The notes beneath the pieces were generated by a model. It saw only the letters and a program-made list of their open reading frames with translations, was not told where the DNA came from and ran no database searches. DNA of 64,000 nt. Origin: Streptomyces flavochromogenes (lineage in GTDB: Bacteria; Actinomycetota; Actinomycetes; Streptomycetales; Streptomycetaceae). Of the stretch, positions 1-8,107 are shown one piece after another. Every line of letters starts with the position of its first letter. The first letter of the stretch is position 1. The stretch is taken from assembly GCF_000717595.1 (NCBI RefSeq), contig NZ_JNZO01000004.1, forward strand, positions 124,001 through 188,000, in the 5' to 3' direction. A program made the translations under genes and the position numbers.

Positions 1-101
1 GGGCGGCGGCCACGCCGTGATCTGGCCCGGCCACTGTCCGGTCGGCGCGCCCCACGGACATCGGCAGAATCGCCGGTCTTCTCCGAGAGGTACGACAGGC
101 C

Positions 102-1481
102 CTAGCCCCGGCGTCCCAGCCGGACCGTGACCGTCTTCGGCCGCTGGTACTCCTGGAGTGCCAGCGTGCTCAGGTCGGTGCCGTGACCGGAGGCGCCGCG
201 GCCGCCGTGCGGGAGTTCCGCCGTCTGCACGAGGTGACAGTTGACCCAGGTCTCGCCCGCGTTCAGTGCGGCCGTCAGTTCCAGGCCGGTCGTCAGGTCG
301 GACGTCCACACGCTCGCGGCGAGGGCCTGCGGGACGCCGTTCGCCAGGGCGAGCGCTGCCTCCACCCCGTCGGCCCGTTGCACGGTGAGGAGCGGGCCGA
401 ACACCTCCTCGGTGACCGCCGGGTCGTCGTCGGGGAGGTCGGCGAGCACCCGCGCCGGCCGCCAGTGTCCCGCCTCCTCGCCCGGCGCCGGGGCGATGTC
501 CGCGACGCTGTTCCGCTTGGCGTCGGACGCGGCGACCAGCCGGTCGTAACGCTCCGCCTGCTCAGGGTTGTTGAGCGGGCCGAAGTCCCGGCCCGCCACC
601 CGGGCGGCCATCGCCGCCGTCAGACCGGCGACGGCGTCCTCGTAGTTCTCCGGCAGGGTGATGACCCGCGCCGGAGCCGCGCAGCTCTGTCCCGCGTTGT
701 ACGTGACGGCGGCGGCGAGCGACTCCCAGGTGTCGGCGGGCGCGTCCGGGAGGACGATCGCCGGAGCGTTGCCGCCCAGCTCCAGACTCACCCGCCGCGT
801 CCCCGCGCGGACCGCCACGTCGGCCCCGGCCCGGCCGCTGCCCGTGAAGGCCACCATGTCCACCGCCGACTCGACGAGCAGCCGGCCCGTCTCCCGGTCC
901 CCGGGGAGACCCACGAGGACCCCTGGGCCCAGGGCGAGCGCGGCGTGCTCCGCGAGGAGCTCCAGGCTGTCCGGTGTCGTCTCGGCCGGCTTCGCCACCA
1001 CGGTGTTCCCGGCCGCCAGGGCCGGCGCACACCGCCAGGCCGCCATCAGCAGCGGATAGTTCCACGGCACGACCACACCCACCACACCGACGGGCTCCCA
1101 GCGAACCCAGCTCTCGTGCCCCGTCACCAGCAGGCCCGCGGCCGGTGCCGTACGGGTCCTGGCCGCCGTCGCGAAGAACCGGAACAGGTCCGCGACCTGC
1201 TCGACCTCGCCCGCCGTCTCCGTCTCCGGCTTGCCCGTCCCGGCCCCCTCACGGGTCGCGTACTCCGCCGCGTGCTCCTCGACCAGACCCGCGAGCCGGT
1301 CGAGGCGCCGGCCCCGCTCCTTGGGCGTGAGCGCACTCCAGCCGGGCAGGGCGGCACGTGCGCCGGCCACGGCGGCCCGGACCTCGGGCAGACGGGACAG
1401 CACCGCCGTACCCCGCGGTGCCCCGGTACGGGGGTCGGTCAGTTCGGACACGGCGGGGGAGCCGCTTGCGTCGCTGGTCAT
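102..1481 (-). CDS. Aldehyde dehydrogenase family protein
   Basis: NAD(P)-dependent aldehyde dehydrogenase of about 459 residues, close to the usual length for the superfamily. It should oxidise an aldehyde to the acid in the cytoplasm. Visible motifs are the nucleotide-binding stretch around VVAKPAETTPDS, the glycine motif FTGSGRAG, the LELGGNAP motif that carries the general-base Glu, and GQSCAAPARV with the catalytic Cys. The ATG at 1481 is preferred because the longer reading upstream is Arg/Cys-rich and does not resemble the family. It starts 34 bases after the asparagine-synthetase-like gene and is the last gene of the minus-strand unit that begins at 7989. The substrate cannot be told from sequence; many paralogues act on betaine, succinate-semialdehyde or amino-aldehydes. 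Confidence 0.9.
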   Translation of the reverse strand: MTSDASGSPAVSELTDPRTGAPRGTAVLSRLPEVRAAVAGARAALPGWSALTPKERGRRLDRLAGLVEEHAAEYATREGAGTGKPETETAGEVEQVADLFRFFATAARTRTAPAAGLLVTGHESWVRWEPVGVVGVVVPWNYPLLMAAWRCAPALAAGNTVVAKPAETTPDSLELLAEHAALALGPGVLVGLPGDRETGRLLVESAVDMVAFTGSGRAGADVAVRAGTRRVSLELGGNAPAIVLPDAPADTWESLAAAVTYNAGQSCAAPARVITLPENYEDAVAGLTAAMAARVAGRDFGPLNNPEQAERYDRLVAASDAKRNSVADIAPAPGEEAGHWRPARVLADLPDDDPAVTEEVFGPLLTVQRADGVEAALALANGVPQALAASVWTSDLTTGLELTAALNAGETWVNCHLVQTAELPHGGRGASGHGTDLSTLALQEYQRPKTVTVRLGRRG

Positions 1482-1515
1482 GCGGGGGCCTCTCGTCCGT
1501 CGGGGTGGTGCCGGT

Positions 1516-3477
1516 TCACACGTCGTACGACCGCAGCCAGAGCTCCAGGGTGAGCACCAGCCACAACTTGCCGCCCTGCCGGGGCAGCAGAGCACCCTCG
1601 CCGCGCAGCCAGGCCCGGACCGTCTCCGGCCGGAACAGGCCGCGCTGCTGGGACCTGGGCCCGAGGAGGAGGTCCTGGCCGAGGTCGCGGAGCGGGCCCG
1701 TCAGCCACTGCTGGACCGGCACCCGCATACCGCTCTTGGGCCGGTCGACCACCGTGCCCGGGAGCAGGTCCCGTACCGCCTCCTTGAGGATCCACTTCTC
1801 CGCCGTGCCGCGGAGCTTGAAGGACGGCGGGGTGGCGAAGGCGTGGTCGACGACCGACCGGTCGAAGAGCGGGGAACGGCCCTCCACCCCCTGCGAGGAC
1901 GTCAGCCGCTCCACCTTGGTGAGGATGTGATGCGCGCCCTTGGTCCGCAGGTTGCAGTGGAGCAGCTGGTTGAGGAGGTGCCCCATCCGGTACGGGCTGC
2001 CGCCCTCGGCCGTCAGATACGGCGCCACGTGCCGCTCCAGGGGCGGGGCGTCCCGCAGGGCGTCGAGCGCCGGCGCCGTCAGCAGCTCCGGCAGGTCCGT
2101 CCAGCACTTGCGGTACGAGCGCAGGTAAGCGGTCGCCCGGTCCTCGTCCCAGGGCGCGCCCGGGGTCCGGTGCATCTCCTGGACCAGCATCGGCAGGTTC
2201 TTCGGCCCGCCGAAGACGGGGTCCCCGCCCTCTCCGTTGAGGACCACGGAGGCGCCGTCCGCGGCCACGGCCTCGGCGAGCATCAGGTTCGGCACGGTCA
2301 GCGGATCGCCGACGGGGCTGTCGAGCAGGGCGGCCGCCTCGGCGAGACGGGCGGCCACGGCCGTGCCCGAGACGTTCAGGACCCGGTGGCGGGTGCGGCA
2401 GTGCGCGGCCACCAGGCCCGAATAGCCCAGCTCGTTCGGCAGGTCGTCACCGAAGCTGATCGAGTACGTGTGCACCGGGTGGCCGTGGAGCTTCGCCGCG
2501 AGGGCCGTGACCAGGGAGCTGTCGATCCCGCCGGACAGGAGCACGGCGGCCGGCTCGGCGACGGGCAGCCTGCTCTCCGTCGCCCGCTCCAACAGGCCCC
2601 GCAGCGCCAGGACGTGGGCGCCCGGGTCCTCCGGCGGAGGACCCTCGATCCGCTCACGGGGCTCCCAGTGCACGGTCTCGGTGGACGTCCCGTCCCGGTG
2701 CAGCCGGAGCACCCGGCCGGGCAGCACCTCCCGCACACCGGTCAGCAGGGTCTCCTCGCCGGGCAGATAGGCGAAGGTGAGGAAGGAGCGGACCGCGGAC
2801 AGGTTCATCGAGGTGCCGAGCGCGGGCCACCGGCGCAGCGCGCGCAGGGAGGTGGAAGCCGCCCAGGCGGCGTCGGCCCGCGCGTAGAACAGGGTGCGGG
2901 CACCGACGTGGTCGCGGATCAGGACCAGGTCGGGGCCGTCGAGCACGGCGAGCACGAACATTCCCTCGGCCAGGGCCACCCCCGCGTCCCCGAGCGATGC
3001 CCAGCAGCGCAGAAGGAGTTCGCCGTCGGGGCAGTCGGACGCCGGGGGCGCGTCCCGCTCCGCGAGCGCGGCGAGGAGCACCGGGCGGTTGTGCAGGGTG
3101 ACCTCTCCGACGGCCGTCCGCCCGAGCGCGGTGAACGGGCCCTCGGCGCGGCCGTGTTCACCGGGGAGCAGCGACAGCTCGGCGCCGGGCACATCGGCCG
3201 GGACATGGCCCGGGCCGAGGGCGCCCATCGCGTCCAGATGGGCGCGGGCCTGCCCGGTGGTGGGGGCCAGACAGGCGCACAGACGTGCCACGAACTGCTC
3301 CTTCTCCTGGTGGTGCCGGTCGTGCTGTGATGCGGGTGGCGCGGTCGTGACCTGATGCGGGTGGTGCCGGTCGTGACCGTGACGCGGGTGTTGCCGGTCG
3401 TGAGGCCGGCGTCGCGGGTGATGTGATGCGGGTGGTGCCGGTCGTGACCGTGCCGCGGGCGCCACCGGGGCGCGCAT
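1516..3477 (-). CDS. Asparagine synthetase-like protein lacking the N-terminal nucleophile Cys
   Basis: About 653 residues with the AsnB layout: an N-terminal glutaminase-like (Ntn) half and a C-terminal ATP-pyrophosphatase half carrying the PP-loop LLSGGIDSSLVTAL (near residue 310) and the GEGGDPVFGG and RPKSGMRVP regions. True glutamine-dependent AsnB enzymes begin Met-Cys; this one begins MRAPVAP followed by a His/Pro-rich segment of about 40 residues, so the glutaminase site appears absent. Such Cys-less relatives include beta-lactam synthetases and lasso-peptide cyclases, which adenylate a carboxylate and form an amide. The start is chosen because its ATG overlaps the TGA of the upstream gene (ATGA). 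A later start after the His-rich part is possible. The His-rich segment is encoded by tandem repeats. Confidence 0.85.
   Translation of the reverse strand: MRAPVAPAARSRPAPPASHHPRRRPHDRQHPRHGHDRHHPHQVTTAPPASQHDRHHQEKEQFVARLCACLAPTTGQARAHLDAMGALGPGHVPADVPGAELSLLPGEHGRAEGPFTALGRTAVGEVTLHNRPVLLAALAERDAPPASDCPDGELLLRCWASLGDAGVALAEGMFVLAVLDGPDLVLIRDHVGARTLFYARADAAWAASTSLRALRRWPALGTSMNLSAVRSFLTFAYLPGEETLLTGVREVLPGRVLRLHRDGTSTETVHWEPRERIEGPPPEDPGAHVLALRGLLERATESRLPVAEPAAVLLSGGIDSSLVTALAAKLHGHPVHTYSISFGDDLPNELGYSGLVAAHCRTRHRVLNVSGTAVAARLAEAAALLDSPVGDPLTVPNLMLAEAVAADGASVVLNGEGGDPVFGGPKNLPMLVQEMHRTPGAPWDEDRATAYLRSYRKCWTDLPELLTAPALDALRDAPPLERHVAPYLTAEGGSPYRMGHLLNQLLHCNLRTKGAHHILTKVERLTSSQGVEGRSPLFDRSVVDHAFATPPSFKLRGTAEKWILKEAVRDLLPGTVVDRPKSGMRVPVQQWLTGPLRDLGQDLLLGPRSQQRGLFRPETVRAWLRGEGALLPRQGGKLWLVLTLELWLRSYDV
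3319..3462. repeat. Degenerate tandem repeat coding the His-rich N-terminus
   Basis: Several imperfect copies of a roughly 20-base unit built on gatgcgggtggtgccggtcg follow one another inside the 5' end of the asparagine-synthetase-like gene. They encode the runs HDRHH and HHPH. Repeats of this kind vary in copy number by slippage. Confidence 0.75.
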
Positions 3478-4046
3478 CAGCCGAAGTCGTCGTCGTTCCA
3501 GGCGTCCCCGTCACCGTCCCAGTTCGCGTCCCAGTCGTTCCCGTCGCCGGACCCGTCGGTCCCGTTCGACCCGTCGTCGGCGGAGGCCGAGCCACTGCTG
3601 TCGCCGCCTCCGCCCCCGCCGGACTGCTGTGCCTGCGCCTGCTGCTGGCGCAGTGCCTCCTCCTGCTCGGGGGACATGCTCAGCGGCGGCAGCTGGGCGG
3701 CGGTGACGGCGAGGGTCGCCACCCCGAGGCCCGCGAGCAGGGCGCCCACCCGGCCGCCGAAGGAACTCCGGTTGACCAGGACCTTCTCGCCGCGCGCCCA
3801 CAAGGTGCGGCCGTAGCCGATGTCACGGGCGTAGGTGACGGTGCCGTCGGCGAGGCTGCGCTTGATGATGCGGTCGCCGAGCAGCTCGTCGGTTCCGGAG
3901 GCGCCCCGGTTGTCGTGCCAGTGCACGAGATGCGGGTGGCCGGAGGTGCGGCGGCGCCACTCCTCCAGGCCGTCCTCGTAGCGGCGGTGTACGGTGCCGT
4001 CGGCGAGCAGTTCGTCCGTGTAGCCGATCTCTTCGGGACGGTTCAT
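3477..4046 (-). CDS. Small single-pass membrane protein with acidic Asp/Gly/Trp tail
   Basis: 189 residues, no recognised family. The N-terminal half (residues 1-90) holds two similar stretches, TDELLADGTVHRRYEDG and TDELLGDRIIKRSLADGTV, a short internal repeat. One hydrophobic helix lies near residues 97-120, followed by a Gln-rich segment (EEALRQQQAQAQQ), a run of Gly, and a tail rich in Asp, Gly, Asn and Trp that ends DDDFG. The tail would lie on the far side of the membrane from the N-terminus. The gene begins 43 bases after the TOPRIM-like gene and its stop overlaps the start of the asparagine-synthetase-like gene. The tail could bind metal or be a substrate of the amide-forming enzyme next door; both are guesses. 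Confidence 0.75.
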   Translation of the reverse strand: MNRPEEIGYTDELLADGTVHRRYEDGLEEWRRRTSGHPHLVHWHDNRGASGTDELLGDRIIKRSLADGTVTYARDIGYGRTLWARGEKVLVNRSSFGGRVGALLAGLGVATLAVTAAQLPPLSMSPEQEEALRQQQAQAQQSGGGGGGDSSGSASADDGSNGTDGSGDGNDWDANWDGDGDAWNDDDFG

Positions 4047-4089
4047 GGTGTGCGTACCTCGGGTCGGTGGGAGGGAGCGCCGGGACGGG

Positions 4090-5097
4090 TCACGCGGCGG
4101 GCCAGGTCATGAAGCCGCTTCCGCGCAGTCCGCGCAGGCCGCTCCACAGGGAGTCGCGGGGCGGTCGTGGCCCCCGCGTCAGGCGCAGTACCGTGCGCAC
4201 CAGCCGGTCCGGGGGCACGGCCGCCACCTCGGCGAACCGTCCCTCCGCCAGCCAGTCGGCCTCCCGCGGCCGCAGCGCGGCGGGCAGGGCGGCGAGGCCG
4301 GCGGGACCGGGCGCGGGGCCCCGGCCGGTGGGCAGGCGCAGGGCGGCCGCGTGCCGGGGCACCAGACCGAGCGACACGACGCGCACTCCCGGCACCGGCC
4401 CCAGTCCGTCCCGCACCAGGGCGGGGAACGCGATCCCGGCCGGGCTCGCGTCGTGCAGCACGTACACGGTGGCGCCTTCGGTCCGCTGCAGGGCGGCGAG
4501 CAGCCTCGGGTCGAGGGGCAGGGCGTCCGAGGCGGCGAACACCGGGCAGGCCGCCTCCAGATGGACGTGGTTGGCGAGGAGCATCCCGGCGATCGAGCGG
4601 TCCTGGCACATCAGCAGCCGGGGCAGCCCGTAGTCGTAGAGGTCGGGCTCGTACGCCCCCGACGACCCGGACGGCTCGCGCGACAGGGGCGGCTCCACCC
4701 GCGCGGCCGGATCGGGCAGCGGCGGAAGCAGTCCCGGTACGGTCTCCCGGCCGCGCGCCTCCAGGGCGCGGGTGAACACGGGCAGTCGCAGGACCGGGGC
4801 AGGGGTGCCGGGGACCCGGCCCCTCAGGAGCGTCGAGCCGGGACTCAGGACGCGGCAGGTCTCGTAGTACAGCTGGCGCTCGGTGAAGCGCAGCCCGCCG
4901 GGGGCTCCGGCGCGGGCCGCGGCCGCGGTGATCGCCCGGTCGGCCACCCTGACCGTCGTGCGGGCGGCGAACCCGAGGGTGGGGCGGCCATCGGCGCGCG
5001 CTGTCTGACCGGCACGGGCGGCCCCGCCGACCCCGGCGGGCTGTCCGGTCCCGGCGGTCGGGCCGGTGCGCGGGGGCGGGAGGTGTCGCTGGCTCAT
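4090..5097 (-). CDS. TOPRIM-like protein with Spo11/Topo VI-A-like RQLYY motif
   Basis: 335 residues from the ATG at 5097, which overlaps the preceding stop (ATGA). I do not recognise a named family. Near residue 70 is LRFTERQLYYETCRVL, which resembles the R-[DEQ]-[IL]-[YF]-Y motif holding the catalytic Tyr in the winged-helix domain of Spo11 and topoisomerase VI subunit A. Further on are LMCQDRSIAGMLLAN and VYVLHDASPAG, two strand-loop motifs like those of a TOPRIM fold, in the same order as in the two neighbouring zinc-ribbon proteins. All three end with F-[LM]-T-W-P. Unlike its neighbours it has no zinc ribbon and no clear membrane helix. A nuclease or topoisomerase-derived activity is a hypothesis; the usual TOPRIM Glu is not evident, so it could also be a non-catalytic binding fold. 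Confidence 0.75.
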   Translation of the reverse strand: MSQRHLPPPRTGPTAGTGQPAGVGGAARAGQTARADGRPTLGFAARTTVRVADRAITAAAARAGAPGGLRFTERQLYYETCRVLSPGSTLLRGRVPGTPAPVLRLPVFTRALEARGRETVPGLLPPLPDPAARVEPPLSREPSGSSGAYEPDLYDYGLPRLLMCQDRSIAGMLLANHVHLEAACPVFAASDALPLDPRLLAALQRTEGATVYVLHDASPAGIAFPALVRDGLGPVPGVRVVSLGLVPRHAAALRLPTGRGPAPGPAGLAALPAALRPREADWLAEGRFAEVAAVPPDRLVRTVLRLTRGPRPPRDSLWSGLRGLRGSGFMTWPAA

Positions 5098-6197
5098 CCG
5101 GCCGTGGTGCCTTTCGTACGGGACGGGCCGCCGGCCCGCGCCGGCGCCTCGGCCGGCCAGGTCAGGAAGCCGTCGGCGGAGCGGGGTTCGGCGGGGCGGG
5201 CGGACAGAGCCTGTTCCACGGCCGCCGTGACGACCGATTCCAGGAGGCGTGGCGGGACGGCGGCCAGCGGGCTCCAGCGGCCTCCGGCCAGCCACGCGGC
5301 GTCCTCCTCGGGCAGGCCCGCGACGGAACGGAGGTCCGCCGCGTCCACCGTGGACGTGGTCGAGACCCGGTGCACGGCACCCCGGCGGGTCCGGACCGCG
5401 GAGACCGGGAGGCCGGCGTCCACCACGACCCTGCCGGGGTGGGCGAGGCGCAGCAGCGGTGCGAGCAGCGCCCCCAGGGCGCTCGCGTCGTGGAGCACCA
5501 CCACCGGGAGCCCGGCGGGCACGCCCGCCAGCGCCTCGTGTGCGGCGGCCGGTTCGGCCTCGACGAGCCGTGCCTTCAGTCTCCCGGGGAGGGCGTTGAC
5601 CCGGAGGAACACGGCGACCGCGTGATCGGTGCAGAGGATGACGGCCTCGCGGCGGCCGGCGACGGACTCACGGGGTGCGGGGGTGCCCGGGTCGTCGTTC
5701 ACCACACCCGCCGGCAGCCCCTTGTACGCGGTTCGCCAGGGGCCGGTCATCGCCTGCCGGAACGCGGATTCCGATGGGGTGATGCTCCACCAGGCCCTGC
5801 TGGCGGGCCTGTACCGCAGGGCCGCCGCCACCACCACGACGACGACCGCGGCGGCGACGCCGATCGCGCCCACCATGCCCTGGACGAGATCGCCGACCAC
5901 GAGGAGGAGAAGGACGAGGGGCACGGCGACCAGCCACCGGACGCCGGGCCGGATCCCGCGTGCGGGCTTCCCGTCCCAGAGGGAGGTGGACACCCGGGAG
6001 AGGTACCAGAGCTGGGTGAGGGTCACCTTCAGGCGTCCGCCGTCGGTGGCGCGCTCGGCGATCCGCCGGATCCGCAGATCGTGCATGCCCCGGCCGTGGA
6101 GCTTCGGGTCGAGCGCGAACCGGCGCTCGCAGCGCGAGCACGTCTGTCCGGTCCGCTCCCTGGCCGCCAGCTGGGCGGCGCAGTGCGGGCAGATCAC
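5094..6197 (-). CDS. Zinc-ribbon membrane protein with TOPRIM-like core (second copy)
   Basis: 367 residues starting at a GTG (6197) that overlaps the upstream stop as GTGA. The N-terminus is a zinc ribbon, CPHC then CSRC, spaced by about 15 residues and followed by RRFALDPK. Next come RIRRIAERATDGGR and LTQLWYLSRV, then two hydrophobic helices (about residues 88-130), and a cytoplasmic C-terminal part with AVILCTDHAVAVFL and VVVLHDASALG, ending FLTWPAEA plus a basic tail. It is a diverged paralogue of the gene at 6194-7252, and its C-terminal part matches the gene at 4090-5097. The three are translationally coupled and so probably form one complex at the membrane. Function unknown. Confidence 0.8.
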   Translation of the reverse strand: MICPHCAAQLAARERTGQTCSRCERRFALDPKLHGRGMHDLRIRRIAERATDGGRLKVTLTQLWYLSRVSTSLWDGKPARGIRPGVRWLVAVPLVLLLLVVGDLVQGMVGAIGVAAAVVVVVVAAALRYRPASRAWWSITPSESAFRQAMTGPWRTAYKGLPAGVVNDDPGTPAPRESVAGRREAVILCTDHAVAVFLRVNALPGRLKARLVEAEPAAAHEALAGVPAGLPVVVLHDASALGALLAPLLRLAHPGRVVVDAGLPVSAVRTRRGAVHRVSTTSTVDAADLRSVAGLPEEDAAWLAGGRWSPLAAVPPRLLESVVTAAVEQALSARPAEPRSADGFLTWPAEAPARAGGPSRTKGTTAG

Positions 6198-7252
6198 CGG
6201 CCACCCACCGGGTCCGGTCCTGCGGCCTCGGGCCAGGTGAGGAATCCCAGGTCCGCGGCGCGCCGCCGGTCGGGGTCGACCCCGCGCGACACCTGGCCGG
6301 CGACCCGGTCGACGACCGCGAGCAGTCGGGCCGGAGGCAGTCCGACCAGCGGGAACCGCCAGCCCTGCCCGAGCCACTTCAGCTCCTCGGGGGTGTACGT
6401 GCCGAGCGCGGTGAGGATCCGCATGTCCGCCGGGCTCGGCTTCCGCCGCGGGTCCCGGTAGGGAACGGCCTGGGGCAGGGTCCGTACGGTGCGCAGCGGC
6501 GGTCCCACGTCGATGACCGTCCGGTCCGGCAGGGCGTCCCGGAGGCCTCGTACGAACAGTTCGCCGTCCGCGTCGGAGTCGTGGAGCACGAGCACGGGAC
6601 CCTTCGACGGGACCACCGCGGCCTCCGCGACGCTCCGCGCCACCGCGAGGCCGTGGCGGGCGGGCAGCCCGTCGGCGACGAGGAAGGCGACGACGGCGCG
6701 GTCGGGGCAGACCAGCACCCCGGTCGTGCCGGCCGCACCCGCCGGGTCCGCCACGCCGCCTCCGGATCCCGCGGTGTCGAGCACACCGGGCGGGAGCACC
6801 CCGTACACCGACCGCCAGGGGGAGAGCACCAGCGCGGGGAAGGCCTCCCGGACGACCGGCGGGACGCCCTTGCCCGCGCCCATGGCCCGGGCCACGGTGA
6901 TGCCCAGGCCGATGAGCAGCAGGGCGGCGGAGACGATCAGCAGGACCGGGGCCTCGGCGAAGAAGGCGATGACGGTGACGAAGCCGGCCGGCACGAACGC
7001 CCCGCCCAAGCAGCCCTGCCCGAACTCACTGTCCCGGAGGCGCTTGCGGGAGAGGGCGTACCAGAGCTGATCGGGGACGATCCCGATCCGGCCCCCGTCG
7101 GTGAGGGCGGCGGTGATCCGGCGTACCCGGAGATCGCTGAGACGGAGCGGGTTGGTCTTGGGGTCCAGGGCGTAGGCGCGGTTGCAGTGGGTGCAGCGGT
7201 TGCCGGTGCGTTCCTTGCGGAGCAGGTTGCGTTCGCAGTGCGGACAGATCAC
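6194..7252 (-). CDS. Zinc-ribbon membrane protein with TOPRIM-like core (first copy)
   Basis: 352 residues starting at a GTG (7252) that overlaps the cupin stop as GTGA. It opens MICPHCERNLLRKERTGNRC, with a second CxxC (CTHC), making a four-Cys zinc ribbon. LRVRRITAALTDGGR and VPDQLWYALSR follow, then two hydrophobic helices at about residues 85-125. The C-terminal half has VLVCPDRAVVAFLVADGL and VLVLHDSDADG, the latter with an Asp-x-Asp pattern like the TOPRIM motif, then ends FLTWPEAA. It is the best preserved of the three related proteins for acidic residues. No assigned function; a nucleic-acid transaction at the membrane is suggested only by the zinc ribbon and the TOPRIM-like pattern. 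Confidence 0.8.
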   Translation of the reverse strand: MICPHCERNLLRKERTGNRCTHCNRAYALDPKTNPLRLSDLRVRRITAALTDGGRIGIVPDQLWYALSRKRLRDSEFGQGCLGGAFVPAGFVTVIAFFAEAPVLLIVSAALLLIGLGITVARAMGAGKGVPPVVREAFPALVLSPWRSVYGVLPPGVLDTAGSGGGVADPAGAAGTTGVLVCPDRAVVAFLVADGLPARHGLAVARSVAEAAVVPSKGPVLVLHDSDADGELFVRGLRDALPDRTVIDVGPPLRTVRTLPQAVPYRDPRRKPSPADMRILTALGTYTPEELKWLGQGWRFPLVGLPPARLLAVVDRVAGQVSRGVDPDRRRAADLGFLTWPEAAGPDPVGGR

Positions 7253-7989
7253 CTGGGCACCTCCAGTGCGGCGGCCACCCGGCGCAGTCGGGCGGCGAGC
7301 CGCTCGCGGACCGTGGTGGCGGCGATGCCGTGGACCCGCTGGGCGCGCTCGATGTCGCGGAGCTCGGCGGCCAGGGTCCGGTAGTCCGTGCGGGGCTCGG
7401 CGGCCAGGGCGGTCCGGCCGCCGGCGGGGGAGCCGCCCGGGGACGCGGCCCGCCGCTCGGCCTCGGCCGCGGTGATCGCGTAGTCCTCGTGGTCGATCCC
7501 GTAGCCGGTGTTCGCTGCCAGGATCGTCAGCGGGGTGTCGCCGCGGTTGGCGAAGGAGTGCGGCATCATCTCCGGGATCCGGATCAGCATGCCCGGGGCG
7601 AGCGGGACGTCGGTGACGCGCCCGCGGGCCTCGTCGTACAGTCCGCAGGCGGCATGACCGAGGCTGAGCACGAAGTGCTCGCCGCCGTGCGCGTGCGGGG
7701 TGAAGGCGCTGCGCGGGCCCACGACCCCGAGTTTGACGGTGGCGTTCGACGGCCGCTCGGGCGAGGTCGCCGCGTCCCCGACCAGATAGTGGGCGAACTG
7801 CCCGTCGTCGATGAACCGGAGGAACTCCCGCTCAGGTCCGAGCTCGCGGCTGCCCTCCCGGTCGGCGAGCAGAATGCCGCCGTCGGGCCTCAGGTGGTAC
7901 AGCTCCACTCCACCGGGCAGATCCCGCGGAACCGGGCCCGGTATGTCGTCCGGTATCCGGTCCTGCGCATGTACGGGTCGTACCGGCAT
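7249..7989 (-). CDS. Cupin-domain protein
   Basis: 246 residues from the ATG at 7989, which has a strong purine-rich ribosome site (agggggag) just upstream; a longer GTG reading to 8028 would run through the palindrome and is rejected. The double-stranded beta-helix core spans about residues 75-180, with metal-ligand motifs HAHGGEHFVLSLG and, later, LIRIPEMMPHSFAN. An Ala/Arg-rich helical tail of about 60 residues follows. Cupins bind metal and act as dioxygenases, isomerases or small-molecule sensors. As first gene of the coupled unit behind a large dyad it could be the sensor or a modifying enzyme; it has no DNA-binding domain of its own. Confidence 0.85.
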   Translation of the reverse strand: MPVRPVHAQDRIPDDIPGPVPRDLPGGVELYHLRPDGGILLADREGSRELGPEREFLRFIDDGQFAHYLVGDAATSPERPSNATVKLGVVGPRSAFTPHAHGGEHFVLSLGHAACGLYDEARGRVTDVPLAPGMLIRIPEMMPHSFANRGDTPLTILAANTGYGIDHEDYAITAAEAERRAASPGGSPAGGRTALAAEPRTDYRTLAAELRDIERAQRVHGIAATTVRERLAARLRRVAAALEVPR

Positions 7990-8009
7990 CGCGCCTCCCC
8001 CTGACGCCC

Positions 8010-8031
8010 GTTGTGCGTGCTCACGCACAAC
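8010..8031. promoter_or_regulatory. Perfect 10-bp-arm palindrome before the cupin-TOPRIM unit
   Basis: Arms gttgtgcgtg and cacgcacaac, separated by ct, lie 21 bases upstream of the cupin ATG. The size and symmetry fit a repressor operator overlapping the promoter of the minus-strand unit. A short hairpin in the 5' leader is the alternative. Confidence 0.6.
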
Positions 8032-8107
8032 AACGGCATGGTAGATCGATGTTCGGCAACAGGGGGAGTCCTAGGGACCGCTCTCGGGGAACGCGGAGGT
8101 GAACGCC

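Noticed and set aside
1..101. Short plus-strand reading ending DIGRIAGLLREVRQAL before a stop at about 106
   Set aside because: The frame has a stop at position 18 and no start codon with a ribosome site, so it cannot be supported as the end of a gene entering the window.
3319..3475. CRISPR-like array in the repeated DNA
   Set aside because: Units are about 20 bases, directly abutting and degenerate, with no unique spacers, and they are in coding sequence.
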